Shown here one piece after another: positions 1 to 7,784 of a stretch of 24,455 nt of DNA. Each line of letters begins with the position of its first letter. The first letter of the stretch is position 1. The DNA is taken from the NCBI GenBank assembly GCA_003562535.1, contig PWUP01000146.1:1-24455 (forward strand), given 5' to 3'. The notes under the pieces were generated by a model. The model was not told the origin of the DNA. It saw only the letters and a list, made by a program, of their open reading frames with translations, and made no database searches. A program made the position numbers and the translations under genes. Origin of the DNA: Gammaproteobacteria bacterium (lineage in GTDB: Bacteria > Pseudomonadota > Gammaproteobacteria > Competibacterales > Competibacteraceae).

Positions 1-1454
1 GTGAACTGCCTTACCAAGTGTCCAGCTCACGGATTATGGAACAAATCGCCGCCCAGATGCAGGCCAAGAAATTACCGATGGTCGATGATCTGCGCGATGA
101 GTCAGACCACGAAAATCCGGTACGACTGGTCATTGGCCCACGGTCTAATCGGGTCGATGTTGAACGGCTGATGGATCATTTGTTTGCCACCACCGATTTA
201 GAAAAAAGCTATCGGGTGAATCTGAACCTGATCGGTCGCGATGGACGACCGCAGGTCATGGATTTAAAGACCATTCTCAGCGAATGGTTGGCATTCCGGC
301 GCGAGACCGTACAACGGCGCTTGCGCTACCGTTTGGACAAGGTTGAACGGCGGCTGCATATTCTGGAAGGCTTATTAATCGTCTATCTGGATCTCAATGA
401 AGTCATCCGAATTATCCGTTTCGAAGAACACCCCCGCGAAACATTGATCCAGCGCTTTGGCCTCAGTGAAGTGCAGGCCGATGCCATTCTCGACACTAAG
501 CTGCGCCATTTAGCCAAACTCGAAGAAATGAAGCTGCGCGGCGAGCAAGAGCAATTACAACAAGAACAAGCGCAATTAAACGCTTTACTCGGCTCGGAGG
601 CTAAGCTCACTGCTCTGATCCGTAAAGAATTACTGGCAGATGGCGAACAGCATGGCGACCCGCGCCGCACCCGCCTGGTAGAACGGCGCGCCGCTCAAGC
701 CTTAGACGAAACCGCACTGACTCCCAGCGAACCAATGACCGTAGTATTATCGCAACAGGGTTGGGTGCGTGCCGCCAAAGGCCATGAAGTCGATGCTAAT
801 GCGCTGAATTATAAAAGCGGTGATGGTTTGCTGATTCAAGTCGCGGGGCGCAGCAATCAAAGCGCGGTGTTTCTGGATGACAGCGGTCGGGCTTACGCCC
901 TGCCCGTGCATGGCCTAGCCTCAGCGCGGGGTTATGGTGAACCGCTGACCGGTCGGTTCAATCCCCCGAGTGGAGCGCGGTTTATCACTGCCTTGCTCGA
1001 TCAGCCCGACAGCGTCTGGTTATTGGCTTCGGATTACGGGTATGGGTTTCTGTGTCGCTATGAGGATTTATTGGGGCGCAATAAAGCGGGCAAAGCCGTG
1101 CTGACCTTACCCAAAGGCGCTGCTCCCTTGGTGCCCGTGCGGGTGAATGATCCTCAGCACGACCGCTTTGTGGCCGTGACCAATCGCGGCTATCTGCTGT
1201 GCTTTCCCGTCGCTGACCTGCCCCAGTTGCCCAAGGGCAAGGGCAACAAAATCATCGGCATTCCACCTAAAGCTCAGGATGAACGCTTAGCCGCCCTGCT
1301 GTGCTTGGCTCCAAATGCCAATGTGGTTATCCACAGCGGCAAACGCCATTTGACGCTGAAACCCGAGGAATTAGCAGCCTATAACGGCTTACGGGGGCGT
1401 CGGGGCAAACTGTTGCCCCGCGGTTTACAGCGGGTTGAATTATTAAGCATTTGA
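1..1454 (+). CDS. parC: DNA topoisomerase IV subunit A, 3' part (cut by window start)
   Basis: ParC is the DNA-breaking and rejoining subunit of topoisomerase IV, which with ParE decatenates sister chromosomes. The reading frame is open from base 3, so the gene begins outside the window and about 483 C-terminal residues are present. The sequence is close to E. coli ParC throughout, with recognisable stretches such as AAQMQAKKLPMVDDLRDES, NHLFATTDLEKSYR-like and LRHLAKLEEMKLRGEQ (end of the breakage-reunion domain and its coiled coil). The C-terminal beta-pinwheel follows, with GWVRAAKGHEVDA, GEPLTGRF, LPQLPKGKGNKIIGIP and a final RGRRGKLLPRGLQRVE. ParC rather than GyrA is favoured because the GyrA-box is absent and the resemblance to ParC is collinear. 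The catalytic Tyr lies upstream of the window. The GTG at position 18 is an internal codon. The stop lies 14 bp before gcvT. Confidence 0.96.
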   Translation, partial: ELPYQVSSSRIMEQIAAQMQAKKLPMVDDLRDESDHENPVRLVIGPRSNRVDVERLMDHLFATTDLEKSYRVNLNLIGRDGRPQVMDLKTILSEWLAFRRETVQRRLRYRLDKVERRLHILEGLLIVYLDLNEVIRIIRFEEHPRETLIQRFGLSEVQADAILDTKLRHLAKLEEMKLRGEQEQLQQEQAQLNALLGSEAKLTALIRKELLADGEQHGDPRRTRLVERRAAQALDETALTPSEPMTVVLSQQGWVRAAKGHEVDANALNYKSGDGLLIQVAGRSNQSAVFLDDSGRAYALPVHGLASARGYGEPLTGRFNPPSGARFITALLDQPDSVWLLASDYGYGFLCRYEDLLGRNKAGKAVLTLPKGAAPLVPVRVNDPQHDRFVAVTNRGYLLCFPVADLPQLPKGKGNKIIGIPPKAQDERLAALLCLAPNANVVIHSGKRHLTLKPEELAAYNGLRGRRGKLLPRGLQRVELLSI

Positions 1455-1468
1455 TACTTAATTTAATT

Positions 1469-2587
1469 ATGACTGAATCTAATGTACTCACCACACCATT
1501 ATATCGTTTGCATCGCGAGCGATCCGCTCGGCTGGTGCCGTTTGCCGGCTACACGCTGCCTGTGCATTATCCTACCGGTATCCTGAAAGAACATCAGCAT
1601 ACGCGCACGGCGGCCGGACTGTTTGATGTCTCCCACATGGGACAGATTCAATTAACCGGTGCAGGCGCGGCGGCGGCCTTAGAGCGTTTAATGCCGATGA
1701 ACATTCGCGATATGCCTCCTGGGCGACAACGCTATGCCCTATTGACGAACGATCAAGGGGGTATCCGTGACGATTTAATGGTCAGTCATTACGGTGATTT
1801 TCTGTTATTGGTCGTCAATGCGGCTTGCAAGGCTGAGGATATTGGCTATTTGCGTGCTGAACTCGCTAATGACTGTGCTATTGATGTGCGGGAAGATCGT
1901 GCCTTGCTGGCGTTGCAAGGGCCGTTAGCGGCCACCGTACTGACCCGTTTCGCGTCCCAAGTGGCCGATTTGACCTTTATGGATGTGGCGCAAATTACGA
2001 TAGCCGGCCAGGAGTGCTGGATCAGTCGGTCAGGCTACACTGGCGAAGACGGTTTTGAAATTTCTCTACCTGCAGATTGCGCTGAGGATTTTGCCCAGCA
2101 CTTGCTGGCAGAAGAGGAAGTCGCTCCCATCGGTTTAGGGGCGCGTGACTCGTTACGGCTGGAAGCCGGTTTATGTTTATACGGCCATGATATTGATGCC
2201 AGCACCACGCCGGTTGAGGCTAATCTCAGTTGGGCGATCCAAAAAATTCGCCGCCAAGGGGGTGAGCGCGCCGCAGGGTTTCCAGGATCTGGGGTGATTC
2301 TCAATCAGCTTGAACAGGGGGTTAGCCAACAGCGGGTTGGTTTGCGGGTGATTGGACGGGCGCCAGTTCGTGAGGGGGCGGAGTTGATCGATGCCGCTGG
2401 TCAGCAAGTAGGGCGTGTCACCAGCGGCGGGTTTGCGCCTTCTGTCGGTCAGCCCATCGCAATGGGTTATGTGGCAACGGCCTTGGCTGCAACGGGTACC
2501 GAGTTACAGGCGCTGGTGCGATCCAAGCCGGTACCGGTTCAAGTTACGCCCCTGCCGTTTGTGCCACAGCGCTATCATCGCCGCTGA
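1469..2587 (+). CDS. gcvT: Aminomethyltransferase, glycine cleavage system T protein
   Basis: GcvT transfers the methylene group of the H-protein-bound aminomethyl lipoate to tetrahydrofolate, releasing ammonia. The product is 372 residues, normal for the family. Visible signatures are LFDVSHMGQI near residue 51, the GGIRDDLMV segment with the Asp pair at 101-102 where the E. coli catalytic Asp101 lies, VVNAACKAED, and ARDSLRLEAGLCLYGHDID with the following TPVEANLSWAI typical of GcvT rather than the folate-binding repair protein YgfZ. A TTG overlapping the parC stop could add six residues. ATG 1469 is preferred because the protein then starts like its homologues, but neither start has a clear Shine-Dalgarno. 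No gcvH or gcvP is in the window. The stop overlaps the convergent DUF29 gene by 13 bp. Confidence 0.93.
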   Translation: MTESNVLTTPLYRLHRERSARLVPFAGYTLPVHYPTGILKEHQHTRTAAGLFDVSHMGQIQLTGAGAAAALERLMPMNIRDMPPGRQRYALLTNDQGGIRDDLMVSHYGDFLLLVVNAACKAEDIGYLRAELANDCAIDVREDRALLALQGPLAATVLTRFASQVADLTFMDVAQITIAGQECWISRSGYTGEDGFEISLPADCAEDFAQHLLAEEEVAPIGLGARDSLRLEAGLCLYGHDIDASTTPVEANLSWAIQKIRRQGGERAAGFPGSGVILNQLEQGVSQQRVGLRVIGRAPVREGAELIDAAGQQVGRVTSGGFAPSVGQPIAMGYVATALAATGTELQALVRSKPVPVQVTPLPFVPQRYHRR

Positions 2588-3033
2588 GGGCGATCAGGCA
2601 GAAAATCCGAGTCCAGTACCTGTTGCAGTGTATAAGGGCATTCCAACGGTATAGCGACTTTCTCACCATAAAGATTAAAAGTTTTTATCGCCATTCTGCG
2701 TGCTTGAGGCCAAGCCTTAGCGAATAAGTCATCGGCATAATGGTGCAAGCTGGGCGTTTCTTCAAGCCGGTTTTCTGCCTGAGCACGAAACTCTAAGAGT
2801 TCTTCGATCCACTTATTACGCGGATCTTTAGCCGGTGAATAGTCCAGTTTTAGCAGGTGCAGCATAATCAAGCGCAGCAGGGATTGCAGCGCCAGTTTTT
2901 GTTCTTTGCCCATACTCTCAATCTCTTCAAGAAGGTGTTCACTGTCTAACTCAGCCAGTTTACCCGCTCGTAGCAACGCGGCTTGCTGTTCCGTCCACAA
3001 CAAAAAATCATGCTCGTAGGTCGATGACGACAT
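2575..3033 (-). CDS. DUF29 family protein
   Basis: A small soluble protein of 152 residues recognised as DUF29, a family of unknown function common in cyanobacteria and some gammaproteobacteria. The N-terminal motif YEHDFLLWTEQQAALLR (from residue 6), LLEEIESMGKEQ, the Leu-rich helix ending LHLLKLDYSP, and the C-terminal pattern PLECPYTLQQVLDSDFLP all fit. The protein looks entirely helical, without signal peptide or membrane segment. ATG 3033 is chosen because GGAG lies 6 bases upstream; a GTG four codons earlier contains that ribosome site and is less likely. The start lies only 15 bp after the lrgB stop on the same strand, so it is probably translated from the lrgAB message. Its stop overlaps gcvT. 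No catalytic function can be assigned. Confidence 0.85.
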   Translation of the reverse strand: MSSSTYEHDFLLWTEQQAALLRAGKLAELDSEHLLEEIESMGKEQKLALQSLLRLIMLHLLKLDYSPAKDPRNKWIEELLEFRAQAENRLEETPSLHHYADDLFAKAWPQARRMAIKTFNLYGEKVAIPLECPYTLQQVLDSDFLPDRPQRR

Positions 3034-3048
3034 TGAAAACTCCACGCA

Positions 3049-3765
3049 CTAAATCAGTTGCACAATCAAAGGGACCAGCAATGCCGTAAGCAAGGCATTC
3101 AATCCCATACCTAAACCGCTGAAAGCACCAGCTAAGTCACTGCTTTGAAAGGCGCGGGCCGTGCCAATGCCATGCGATGCCACACCCAGCGCTAAACCTC
3201 GGGCGGCCTCATCGTCAATCCGCAACCAGCGCAGCAATAACGGGCCGGTCACGGCACCGATAATCCCGGTCATAATCACCAGCACAGCGGTCAATGCGGG
3301 TAAGCCGCCGAGTTGTTCAGCAATCCCCATAGCCACCGGTGTTGTTGCCGATTTAGGCGCCATCGACACTAAAGTTTCGCGGCTACCGCTGAGTAACCAC
3401 ACTAAGCCCGTGGCAGAGACAATCGCGGTGAGCGAACCAGCCAGCAGCCCAGCGATAATGGGCACTAACTGCGCGCGAATTCGGCCAAAATGCTGATATA
3501 ACGGCACCGCCAGAGCGACGGTCGCCGGACCTAATAAAAAGTGAATAAACTGTGCGCCCTCGAAATAACGGGCATAGGGGGTTTCAGTCATTATGAGCAA
3601 ACCCACTAATAGGGCAATCGCGATCACTACCGGGTTGGCTAGGGCCGATTGACCGCTCCACTGATGAAGTTTGACTCCGCATAAATAGGCCAACAGCGTC
3701 AGCGTTAGATGCAGTAACGGTTCACGGGCTAAATACACCCACAGTTCTGTCAAGGTGCTATCCAT
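3049..3765 (-). CDS. lrgB: LrgB/CidB family inner-membrane protein
   Basis: A hydrophobic protein of 238 residues in the LrgB/YohK family, the partner of LrgA-type holin-like proteins. In Gram-positives this pair influences murein hydrolase activity and overflow-metabolite transport; the role in gammaproteobacteria is poorly settled. About six to seven membrane segments are visible. Family motifs include LLGPATVALAVPLY, APKSATTPVAMGIAEQLGG, TGIIGAVTGPLLL and the strongly conserved GVASHGIGTARAF. Its ATG overlaps the lrgA stop by 8 bp, indicating translational coupling, and the DUF29 gene follows 15 bp downstream. The name rests on family resemblance; substrate and function are inferred. Confidence 0.92.
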   Translation of the reverse strand: MDSTLTELWVYLAREPLLHLTLTLLAYLCGVKLHQWSGQSALANPVVIAIALLVGLLIMTETPYARYFEGAQFIHFLLGPATVALAVPLYQHFGRIRAQLVPIIAGLLAGSLTAIVSATGLVWLLSGSRETLVSMAPKSATTPVAMGIAEQLGGLPALTAVLVIMTGIIGAVTGPLLLRWLRIDDEAARGLALGVASHGIGTARAFQSSDLAGAFSGLGMGLNALLTALLVPLIVQLI

Positions 3766-4111
3766 GGCGCTTAGCCCACCAGCGCGCCAGACGGCTCATG
3801 GTGAATGCGGTGACCGCCAGCGTAGCGACAGTGCTGACGACCAGAGCCACCAGAATCACCAACCACTCTTGAGCAATAGCGTCAAAATACACCACCACCC
3901 CCACCCCAGCCGGGACAAACAGCAGCGACAGATGGGACAATAACGTCAGACAGGTGTGACGCAACCGCTCGGGAATCCCGCGGCGTGCAGCCAAAATCAG
4001 GAACAGCAGCACCATGCCGAGCACCGGACCGGGGATGGGCAGAACGACGAACTGCACCAACAGTTCCCCGATGAGCTGACAGACTAATAAGAGAGCCAAC
4101 GATTCGAGCAT
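3758..4111 (-). CDS. lrgA: LrgA/CidA family holin-like protein
   Basis: A small inner-membrane protein of 117 residues with about four hydrophobic segments, matching the LrgA/CidA/YohJ family. The diagnostic stretch is LIGELLVQFVVLPIPGPVLGMVLLF, quoted here only as its two halves ending in PIPGPVLGM, followed by RHTCLTLLSHLSLLFVPAGVGV. These proteins resemble holins and act with LrgB. ATG 4109-4111 is taken as the start (MLESLALL...); an in-frame GTG eight codons upstream is possible, but the shorter form matches homologues and has a weak TGGA about 9 bases upstream. It is first in an lrgA-lrgB-DUF29 run and is divergent from mtaD. The shared 110-bp region carries short symmetric elements that may control it. 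Confidence 0.9.
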   Translation of the reverse strand: MLESLALLLVCQLIGELLVQFVVLPIPGPVLGMVLLFLILAARRGIPERLRHTCLTLLSHLSLLFVPAGVGVVVYFDAIAQEWLVILVALVVSTVATLAVTAFTMSRLARWWAKRHG

Positions 4112-4133
4112 TTTAGATTCCAGGACGTGACGC

Positions 4134-4144
4134 ACACTGAGTGT
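4134..4144. promoter_or_regulatory. Short palindrome in the lrgA/mtaD divergent region (candidate operator)
   Basis: ACACT-G-AGTGT is a perfect 11-base inverted repeat, with looser symmetry extending to about 4131-4149 (CGCA on the left, TGCG on the right). It lies between divergent genes, where a regulator could act on both. No regulator is identified, and an element of this size can occur by chance. Confidence 0.2.
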
Positions 4145-4148
4145 ATGC

Positions 4149-4168
4149 GGGTCAGAATTTAGGGTCAG
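4149..4168 (+). repeat. Two direct GGGTCAG heptamers, 13 bases apart
   Basis: GGGTCAG occurs at 4149-4155 and again at 4162-4168, separated by an AT-rich hexamer, in the same divergent intergenic region. The spacing is near, but not exactly, one helical turn. It could be a pair of binding half-sites for a regulator of mtaD or lrgA; chance is not excluded. Confidence 0.2.
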
Positions 4169-4221
4169 TAAATGCTAACATAAGGCCATCATCGGTTATG
4201 AGTAGAATCGCTGGAGCCTTC

Positions 4222-5547
4222 ATGGAAAACATCGACACTGTATTACATGCTCGTTGGATTGTGCCGGTTGAACCTGAAAACCAGGTCTTAGATCATCACA
4301 GCCTAGCATTGCATCGGGGGCGCATTGTGGATCTGTTGCCGACCCAAGCCGCGACTGATCGCTACAATGCTGCAGAAACTGTGATGCTAAGCGATCATGT
4401 GGTGTTGCCTGGTTTAGTCAATGCCCACACTCATGCCGCCATGACGTTGCTGCGTGGGCTGGCCGATGATTTACCTCTCATGACCTGGCTGAATGAGCAC
4501 ATCTGGCCTGCCGAAAACCGCTGGGTCAGTCCTGAGTTTGTGCAGGCGGGTACCGAGTTGGCGCTATTGGAAATGCTGCGCGGGGGGACAACCTGTTTTA
4601 ATGATATGTATTTTTTCCCTGATATCACCGCTAACTGTGCCGAGCGGATGGGTGTGCGGGCAGTGGTTGGGCTGATTGTCATTGATTTCCCCAGCGCTTG
4701 GGCGCAGGATGCCGACGATTATTTAGCCAAAGGACTGAGCCTGCATCAGCAGTTACGCGGCAATCCATTGGTGAGCACCATGTTAGCCCCGCATGCGCCC
4801 TATACGGTCAGCGAATCCACACTCATGCGTATTCGTGACTTGGCCGAACAGCATGACTTGCGGATTCACATGCATGTACACGAAACGGCAGGCGAAGTTG
4901 AATCGTGGCAGCAGCAGCACGGTCAACGCCCCCTCGCCATGCTGAAGCGTTTAGGGATGCTGAGTCCGCAGTTATTAGCCACTCACATGACTCAACTCAC
5001 GGCGGCCGAGATTGAGCATTGTGCTACAGCCGGTGTCCATGTTTTGCACTGCCCGGAATCCAACCTCAAACTCGCCAGCGGTTTTTGCCCCGTCGCCCAG
5101 TTAAGCGCTGCCGGGGTGAACGTTGCCTTAGGCACGGATGGGGCGGCCAGTAATAATGATTTGGACATGTTCGGCGAGGCACGCACCGCCGCCTTATTGG
5201 GCAAAGCCGTGGCCGGTGATGCGGCGGCTTTACCGGCGACTCAAGTAGTGCGCATGGCCACCCTGGATGGAGCACGAGCCTTAGGGTTGGATCATGAGAT
5301 CGGTTCGCTGGTGCCGGGCAAAGCCGCCGATATTATTGCGGTCGATTGTGCGACGCCTGAAACCGAGCCACTGTATCAGCCTATTTCCCAGCTCATCTAT
5401 GCCACAGCTCGTCACCAAGTGAGTGATGTGTGGGTTGCCGGACAGCGGCGCTTAGCCGATCGGCAAGTGGTTGGGGTGCAGAGTGAAGCTATTGTAACCA
5501 CTGCCCGCAATTGGGGCCGTAAAATTGGGAATTCCGATGCAGGATAA
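4222..5547 (+). CDS. mtaD: 5'-methylthioadenosine / S-adenosylhomocysteine deaminase
   Basis: A cytosolic zinc amidohydrolase of 441 residues that deaminates methylthioadenosine and S-adenosylhomocysteine to the inosine forms. The TRZ/ATZ-type fold is shown by the metal ligands H69-x-H71 in LPGLVNAHTHAAMTLLRG, HVHET with H218 and E221, H255 in ATHMTQ, and D306 in LGTDGAASNN. The C-terminal GSLVPGKAADIIAVD closes the composite beta domain. ATG 4222 is chosen because GGAG stands five bases upstream and the protein then starts MENIDTVLHARWIVPV like its homologues; upstream in-frame ATGs at 4141 and 4198 would add 27 or 8 unlike residues. UbiG follows 40 bp downstream. That pairing makes sense because UbiG releases S-adenosylhomocysteine, and the same order occurs in Pseudomonas. 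Confidence 0.93.
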   Translation: MENIDTVLHARWIVPVEPENQVLDHHSLALHRGRIVDLLPTQAATDRYNAAETVMLSDHVVLPGLVNAHTHAAMTLLRGLADDLPLMTWLNEHIWPAENRWVSPEFVQAGTELALLEMLRGGTTCFNDMYFFPDITANCAERMGVRAVVGLIVIDFPSAWAQDADDYLAKGLSLHQQLRGNPLVSTMLAPHAPYTVSESTLMRIRDLAEQHDLRIHMHVHETAGEVESWQQQHGQRPLAMLKRLGMLSPQLLATHMTQLTAAEIEHCATAGVHVLHCPESNLKLASGFCPVAQLSAAGVNVALGTDGAASNNDLDMFGEARTAALLGKAVAGDAAALPATQVVRMATLDGARALGLDHEIGSLVPGKAADIIAVDCATPETEPLYQPISQLIYATARHQVSDVWVAGQRRLADRQVVGVQSEAIVTTARNWGRKIGNSDAG

Positions 5548-5587
5548 GGCTCTCACTGGCATCCCCTATGGCTTATAAGGTTGACCC

Positions 5588-6310
5588 ATGACACACACTC
5601 ATGCCGCATCATCTAATGTCGATCAGCAAGAAATCGCTAAATTCGAGCAGTTGGCTGACCGTTGGTGGGATCCACAGGGCGAATTTAAGCCCCTGCATGA
5701 CATTAATCCCCTGCGTATTGGTTACATTGAGCAGCGCTGCAATGGGCTGAATGGCAAGCGGGTGGTCGATGTCGGCTGCGGCGGTGGCATTCTTTCGGAA
5801 AGTTTAGCCCTGAGGGGTGCTCAGGTTCTGGGCATTGACATGGCTGAAGCGCCTTTAGGGGTAGCGCGTTTACATCTGTTGGAATCCGGCGTTGCTGTCG
5901 AATACCGCCAATGTACCGTCGAAACCCTAGCCGCTGAGCAACCTCGCCAGTTTGACATCGTGACCTGTCTGGAAATGCTGGAGCATGTCCCCGATCCTGC
6001 CTCGGCGGTCATGGCCTGTGCGCGCTTGGTCAAACCCGATGGTCATGTGATCTTTTCCACGATTAACCGCAATCCTAAAGCCTTTGTGTTCGCAATCATC
6101 GGCGCTGAATACCTGTTACGCTTATTACCTAAAGGCACTCACGATTATCAGAAGCTGATCCGCCCTTCCGAGCTGGAATCTTGGTCCAGAGCAGCGGGCT
6201 TAACTTTCAAAGATCTGACTGGCCTACATTATAATCCTTTGACCCGTCACTACTGGTTGGGACCCGGGCTGGATGTGAATTATTTAGTCCACTGCCGAGT
6301 GCAGGATTGA
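5588..6310 (+). CDS. ubiG: Ubiquinone biosynthesis O-methyltransferase
   Basis: UbiG carries out both O-methylations of ubiquinone synthesis, on 2-polyprenyl-6-hydroxyphenol and on 3-demethylubiquinol, using S-adenosylmethionine. The protein is 240 residues, the normal length. Motif I is DVGCGGGIL at 61-69, with the acidic residue D84 at the end of the next strand (LGIDMAEAP). ARLHLLESG, TCLEMLEHVPDP, FSTINRN, LPKGTHDYQKLIRPSEL and ITGLHYNP-like TGLHYNPLTRHYWLGPG-DVNY are collinear with E. coli UbiG. AAGG lies 7 bases before the ATG. The N terminus contains the amphipathic region (FEQLADRWWDPQGEFKPLH) expected for membrane association. The next gene begins 5 bp after its stop, so the two are co-transcribed. 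Confidence 0.97.
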   Translation: MTHTHAASSNVDQQEIAKFEQLADRWWDPQGEFKPLHDINPLRIGYIEQRCNGLNGKRVVDVGCGGGILSESLALRGAQVLGIDMAEAPLGVARLHLLESGVAVEYRQCTVETLAAEQPRQFDIVTCLEMLEHVPDPASAVMACARLVKPDGHVIFSTINRNPKAFVFAIIGAEYLLRLLPKGTHDYQKLIRPSELESWSRAAGLTFKDLTGLHYNPLTRHYWLGPGLDVNYLVHCRVQD

Positions 6311-6315
6311 CCACG

Positions 6316-6984
6316 ATGAAATTTGCTCCCAGTGCGGTATTGTTTGATCTCGACGGCACGCTGCTGGATACCGCGCCCGATATGGCTCGGGTTTTAAATC
6401 AGTTGCTCAGTGAACGCGGGCGACCAGTATTGCCGACGGCAACGATTCGTCCGGTGGTTTCACATGGGTCGCTGGGGCTGTTGCAACTCGGTTTTGGCTT
6501 CGGTGCTGAACATACCGAGTTTGCCGATTTGCGCCAACGGTTTCTCGATCTGTATCACAACGATTTAACGGGCAGCGGCACGGCGCTGTTTCCTGGCATG
6601 GCCGCAGTGCTCACCGCACTCGAACAACAAGGCATCCCTTGGGGTATTGTCACCAATAAACCCGAGTACCTCACCTGGCCCTTGCTCAGCCTCTTGGCTT
6701 TGGACACCCGCAGCGCCTGTGTGGTTGGTGGCGACACGGTAGCTCGCGCTAAACCCGATCCACTGCCCTTGCTGCATGCGTGTGCGCTACTTGGCGTTGT
6801 CCCGGAGCGCTGTGTGTATGTCGGTGACGCCGAGCGTGATGTGGTCGCCGGTCAACGCGCCGGTATGGCCACCGTAATCGCACGCTACGGTTATATTGGC
6901 AGCCAAGATACTCCGGATGCCTGGGGTGCTCATGCCAGCATTGACCATCCCCAAGCCTTGCTGGATTTACTGATCCAGCCCTGA
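6316..6984 (+). CDS. mupP: HAD phosphatase, probable N-acetylmuramate 6-phosphate phosphatase (MupP; Gph-like)
   Basis: A soluble HAD-family phosphatase of 222 residues. Motif I is LFDLDGTLLDT with nucleophile D11 and D13, motif II is VTNKP with T113, motif III is the AKPDP lysine at 146, and motif IV is GDAERD with D171 and D175. Such proteins are often labelled phosphoglycolate phosphatase. The position between ubiG and yciK, in an mtaD-ubiG block, and the C-terminal pattern YGYI...D-x-P-x-x-W-G-A...DHP match Pseudomonas MupP, which removes phosphate from MurNAc-6-phosphate in peptidoglycan recycling. ATG 6316 has AGGA 9 bases upstream; an earlier TTG overlapping the ubiG stop is possible. 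Substrate assignment is inference from synteny and sequence resemblance; Gph activity remains the alternative. Confidence 0.75.
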   Translation: MKFAPSAVLFDLDGTLLDTAPDMARVLNQLLSERGRPVLPTATIRPVVSHGSLGLLQLGFGFGAEHTEFADLRQRFLDLYHNDLTGSGTALFPGMAAVLTALEQQGIPWGIVTNKPEYLTWPLLSLLALDTRSACVVGGDTVARAKPDPLPLLHACALLGVVPERCVYVGDAERDVVAGQRAGMATVIARYGYIGSQDTPDAWGAHASIDHPQALLDLLIQP

Positions 6985-6998
6985 TAGGAGAGCAGACC

Positions 6999-7784
6999 AT
7001 GCAAGATTATCCCACCGAGGCGCAAGTATTGCGCGATCGCGTGATCCTGATCACCGGCCCTGGCTCGGGTCTAGGGCGAGCGGTCGCTTTGGGGTGTGCC
7101 GCCCAAGGTGCCACGGTTATACTGCTCGGGCGCAGCCTGCGTAAACTGGAACGCCTGTATGATGAGATTGAACAGGCCGGTTATCCTCAGCCGGCGATTT
7201 ACCCGATGAATCTTGAGGGCGCAACGCCTAAAGACTATGCTGAATTGGCCACCCGTTTGGGCGAAGCGTTTGGCCGACTGGACGGTTTACTGCACAATGC
7301 CGCCATGCTGGAAGCCCTGACCCCGATGGTGCATTACAATCCTGAACTGTGGTATCGCATTATGCAGGTGAATTTAAATGCACCGTTTCTACTGACCCGA
7401 TCCGTATTGGAATTGCTTAATAAGGCTCAAGAGGCTTCGGTAGTGTTCACCACCGACCGAGTGGCTCAAGAAGGTCGGGCGTATTGGGGCGCGTATGCTG
7501 CCTCCAAAGGGGGCATAGAAACCTTGATGCGAGTCTTAGCCAATGAATTGGAAGCCAATACTATGATTCGGGTCAATGCCATCGACCCCGGCCCCACCCA
7601 AACCAGCCTACGGACGCGGGCTTACCCCGCAGCCAACCCCGCTAACTGGGCGACTCCAGAGAGCTTAGTCAAGTACTATCTCTATCTACTGGGATCCGAT
7701 AGCCACGGACTAACCGGGCATATTATCCGCGCCCAAGACAAACCGAGCCAGGTGAAATTAACCGCTGCATCAACGGCGTCGTGA
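6999..7784 (+). CDS. yciK: YciK-family short-chain dehydrogenase/reductase
   Basis: A 261-residue SDR with a Rossmann fold. The cofactor loop TGPGSGLG is at 19-26, LGRS follows the second strand, and HNAAM at 99-103 replaces the usual NNAG. The active-site Tyr166 and Lys170 are in YAASK, and the late PG-x-x-x-T motif is DPGPTQT. Overall it follows E. coli YciK (GRAYWGAYAASK, IRVNAIDPG, ATPE). The substrate is not known for the family. The residue 13 before the Tyr, normally the catalytic Ser, is Asp153 in TTDRV, so ordinary SDR catalysis may be impaired. AGGAG lies 8 bases before the ATG and 1 bp after the phosphatase stop, so it is the last gene of the mtaD operon. Its stop overlaps the convergent rluB gene by 15 bp. 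Confidence 0.9.
   Translation: MQDYPTEAQVLRDRVILITGPGSGLGRAVALGCAAQGATVILLGRSLRKLERLYDEIEQAGYPQPAIYPMNLEGATPKDYAELATRLGEAFGRLDGLLHNAAMLEALTPMVHYNPELWYRIMQVNLNAPFLLTRSVLELLNKAQEASVVFTTDRVAQEGRAYWGAYAASKGGIETLMRVLANELEANTMIRVNAIDPGPTQTSLRTRAYPAANPANWATPESLVKYYLYLLGSDSHGLTGHIIRAQDKPSQVKLTAASTAS

Noticed and set aside
1442..1462. ATTAAG...CTTAAT inverted repeat at the parC/gcvT junction
   Set aside because: Six-base AT-rich arms without a T run; likely chance and not a terminator.
1455..1468. Glycine riboswitch before gcvT
   Set aside because: Only 14 bases separate parC and gcvT, far too few for the aptamer.
4141..4221. N-terminal extension of mtaD
   Set aside because: The added residues do not resemble the family, and the GGAG before ATG 4222 marks the real start.
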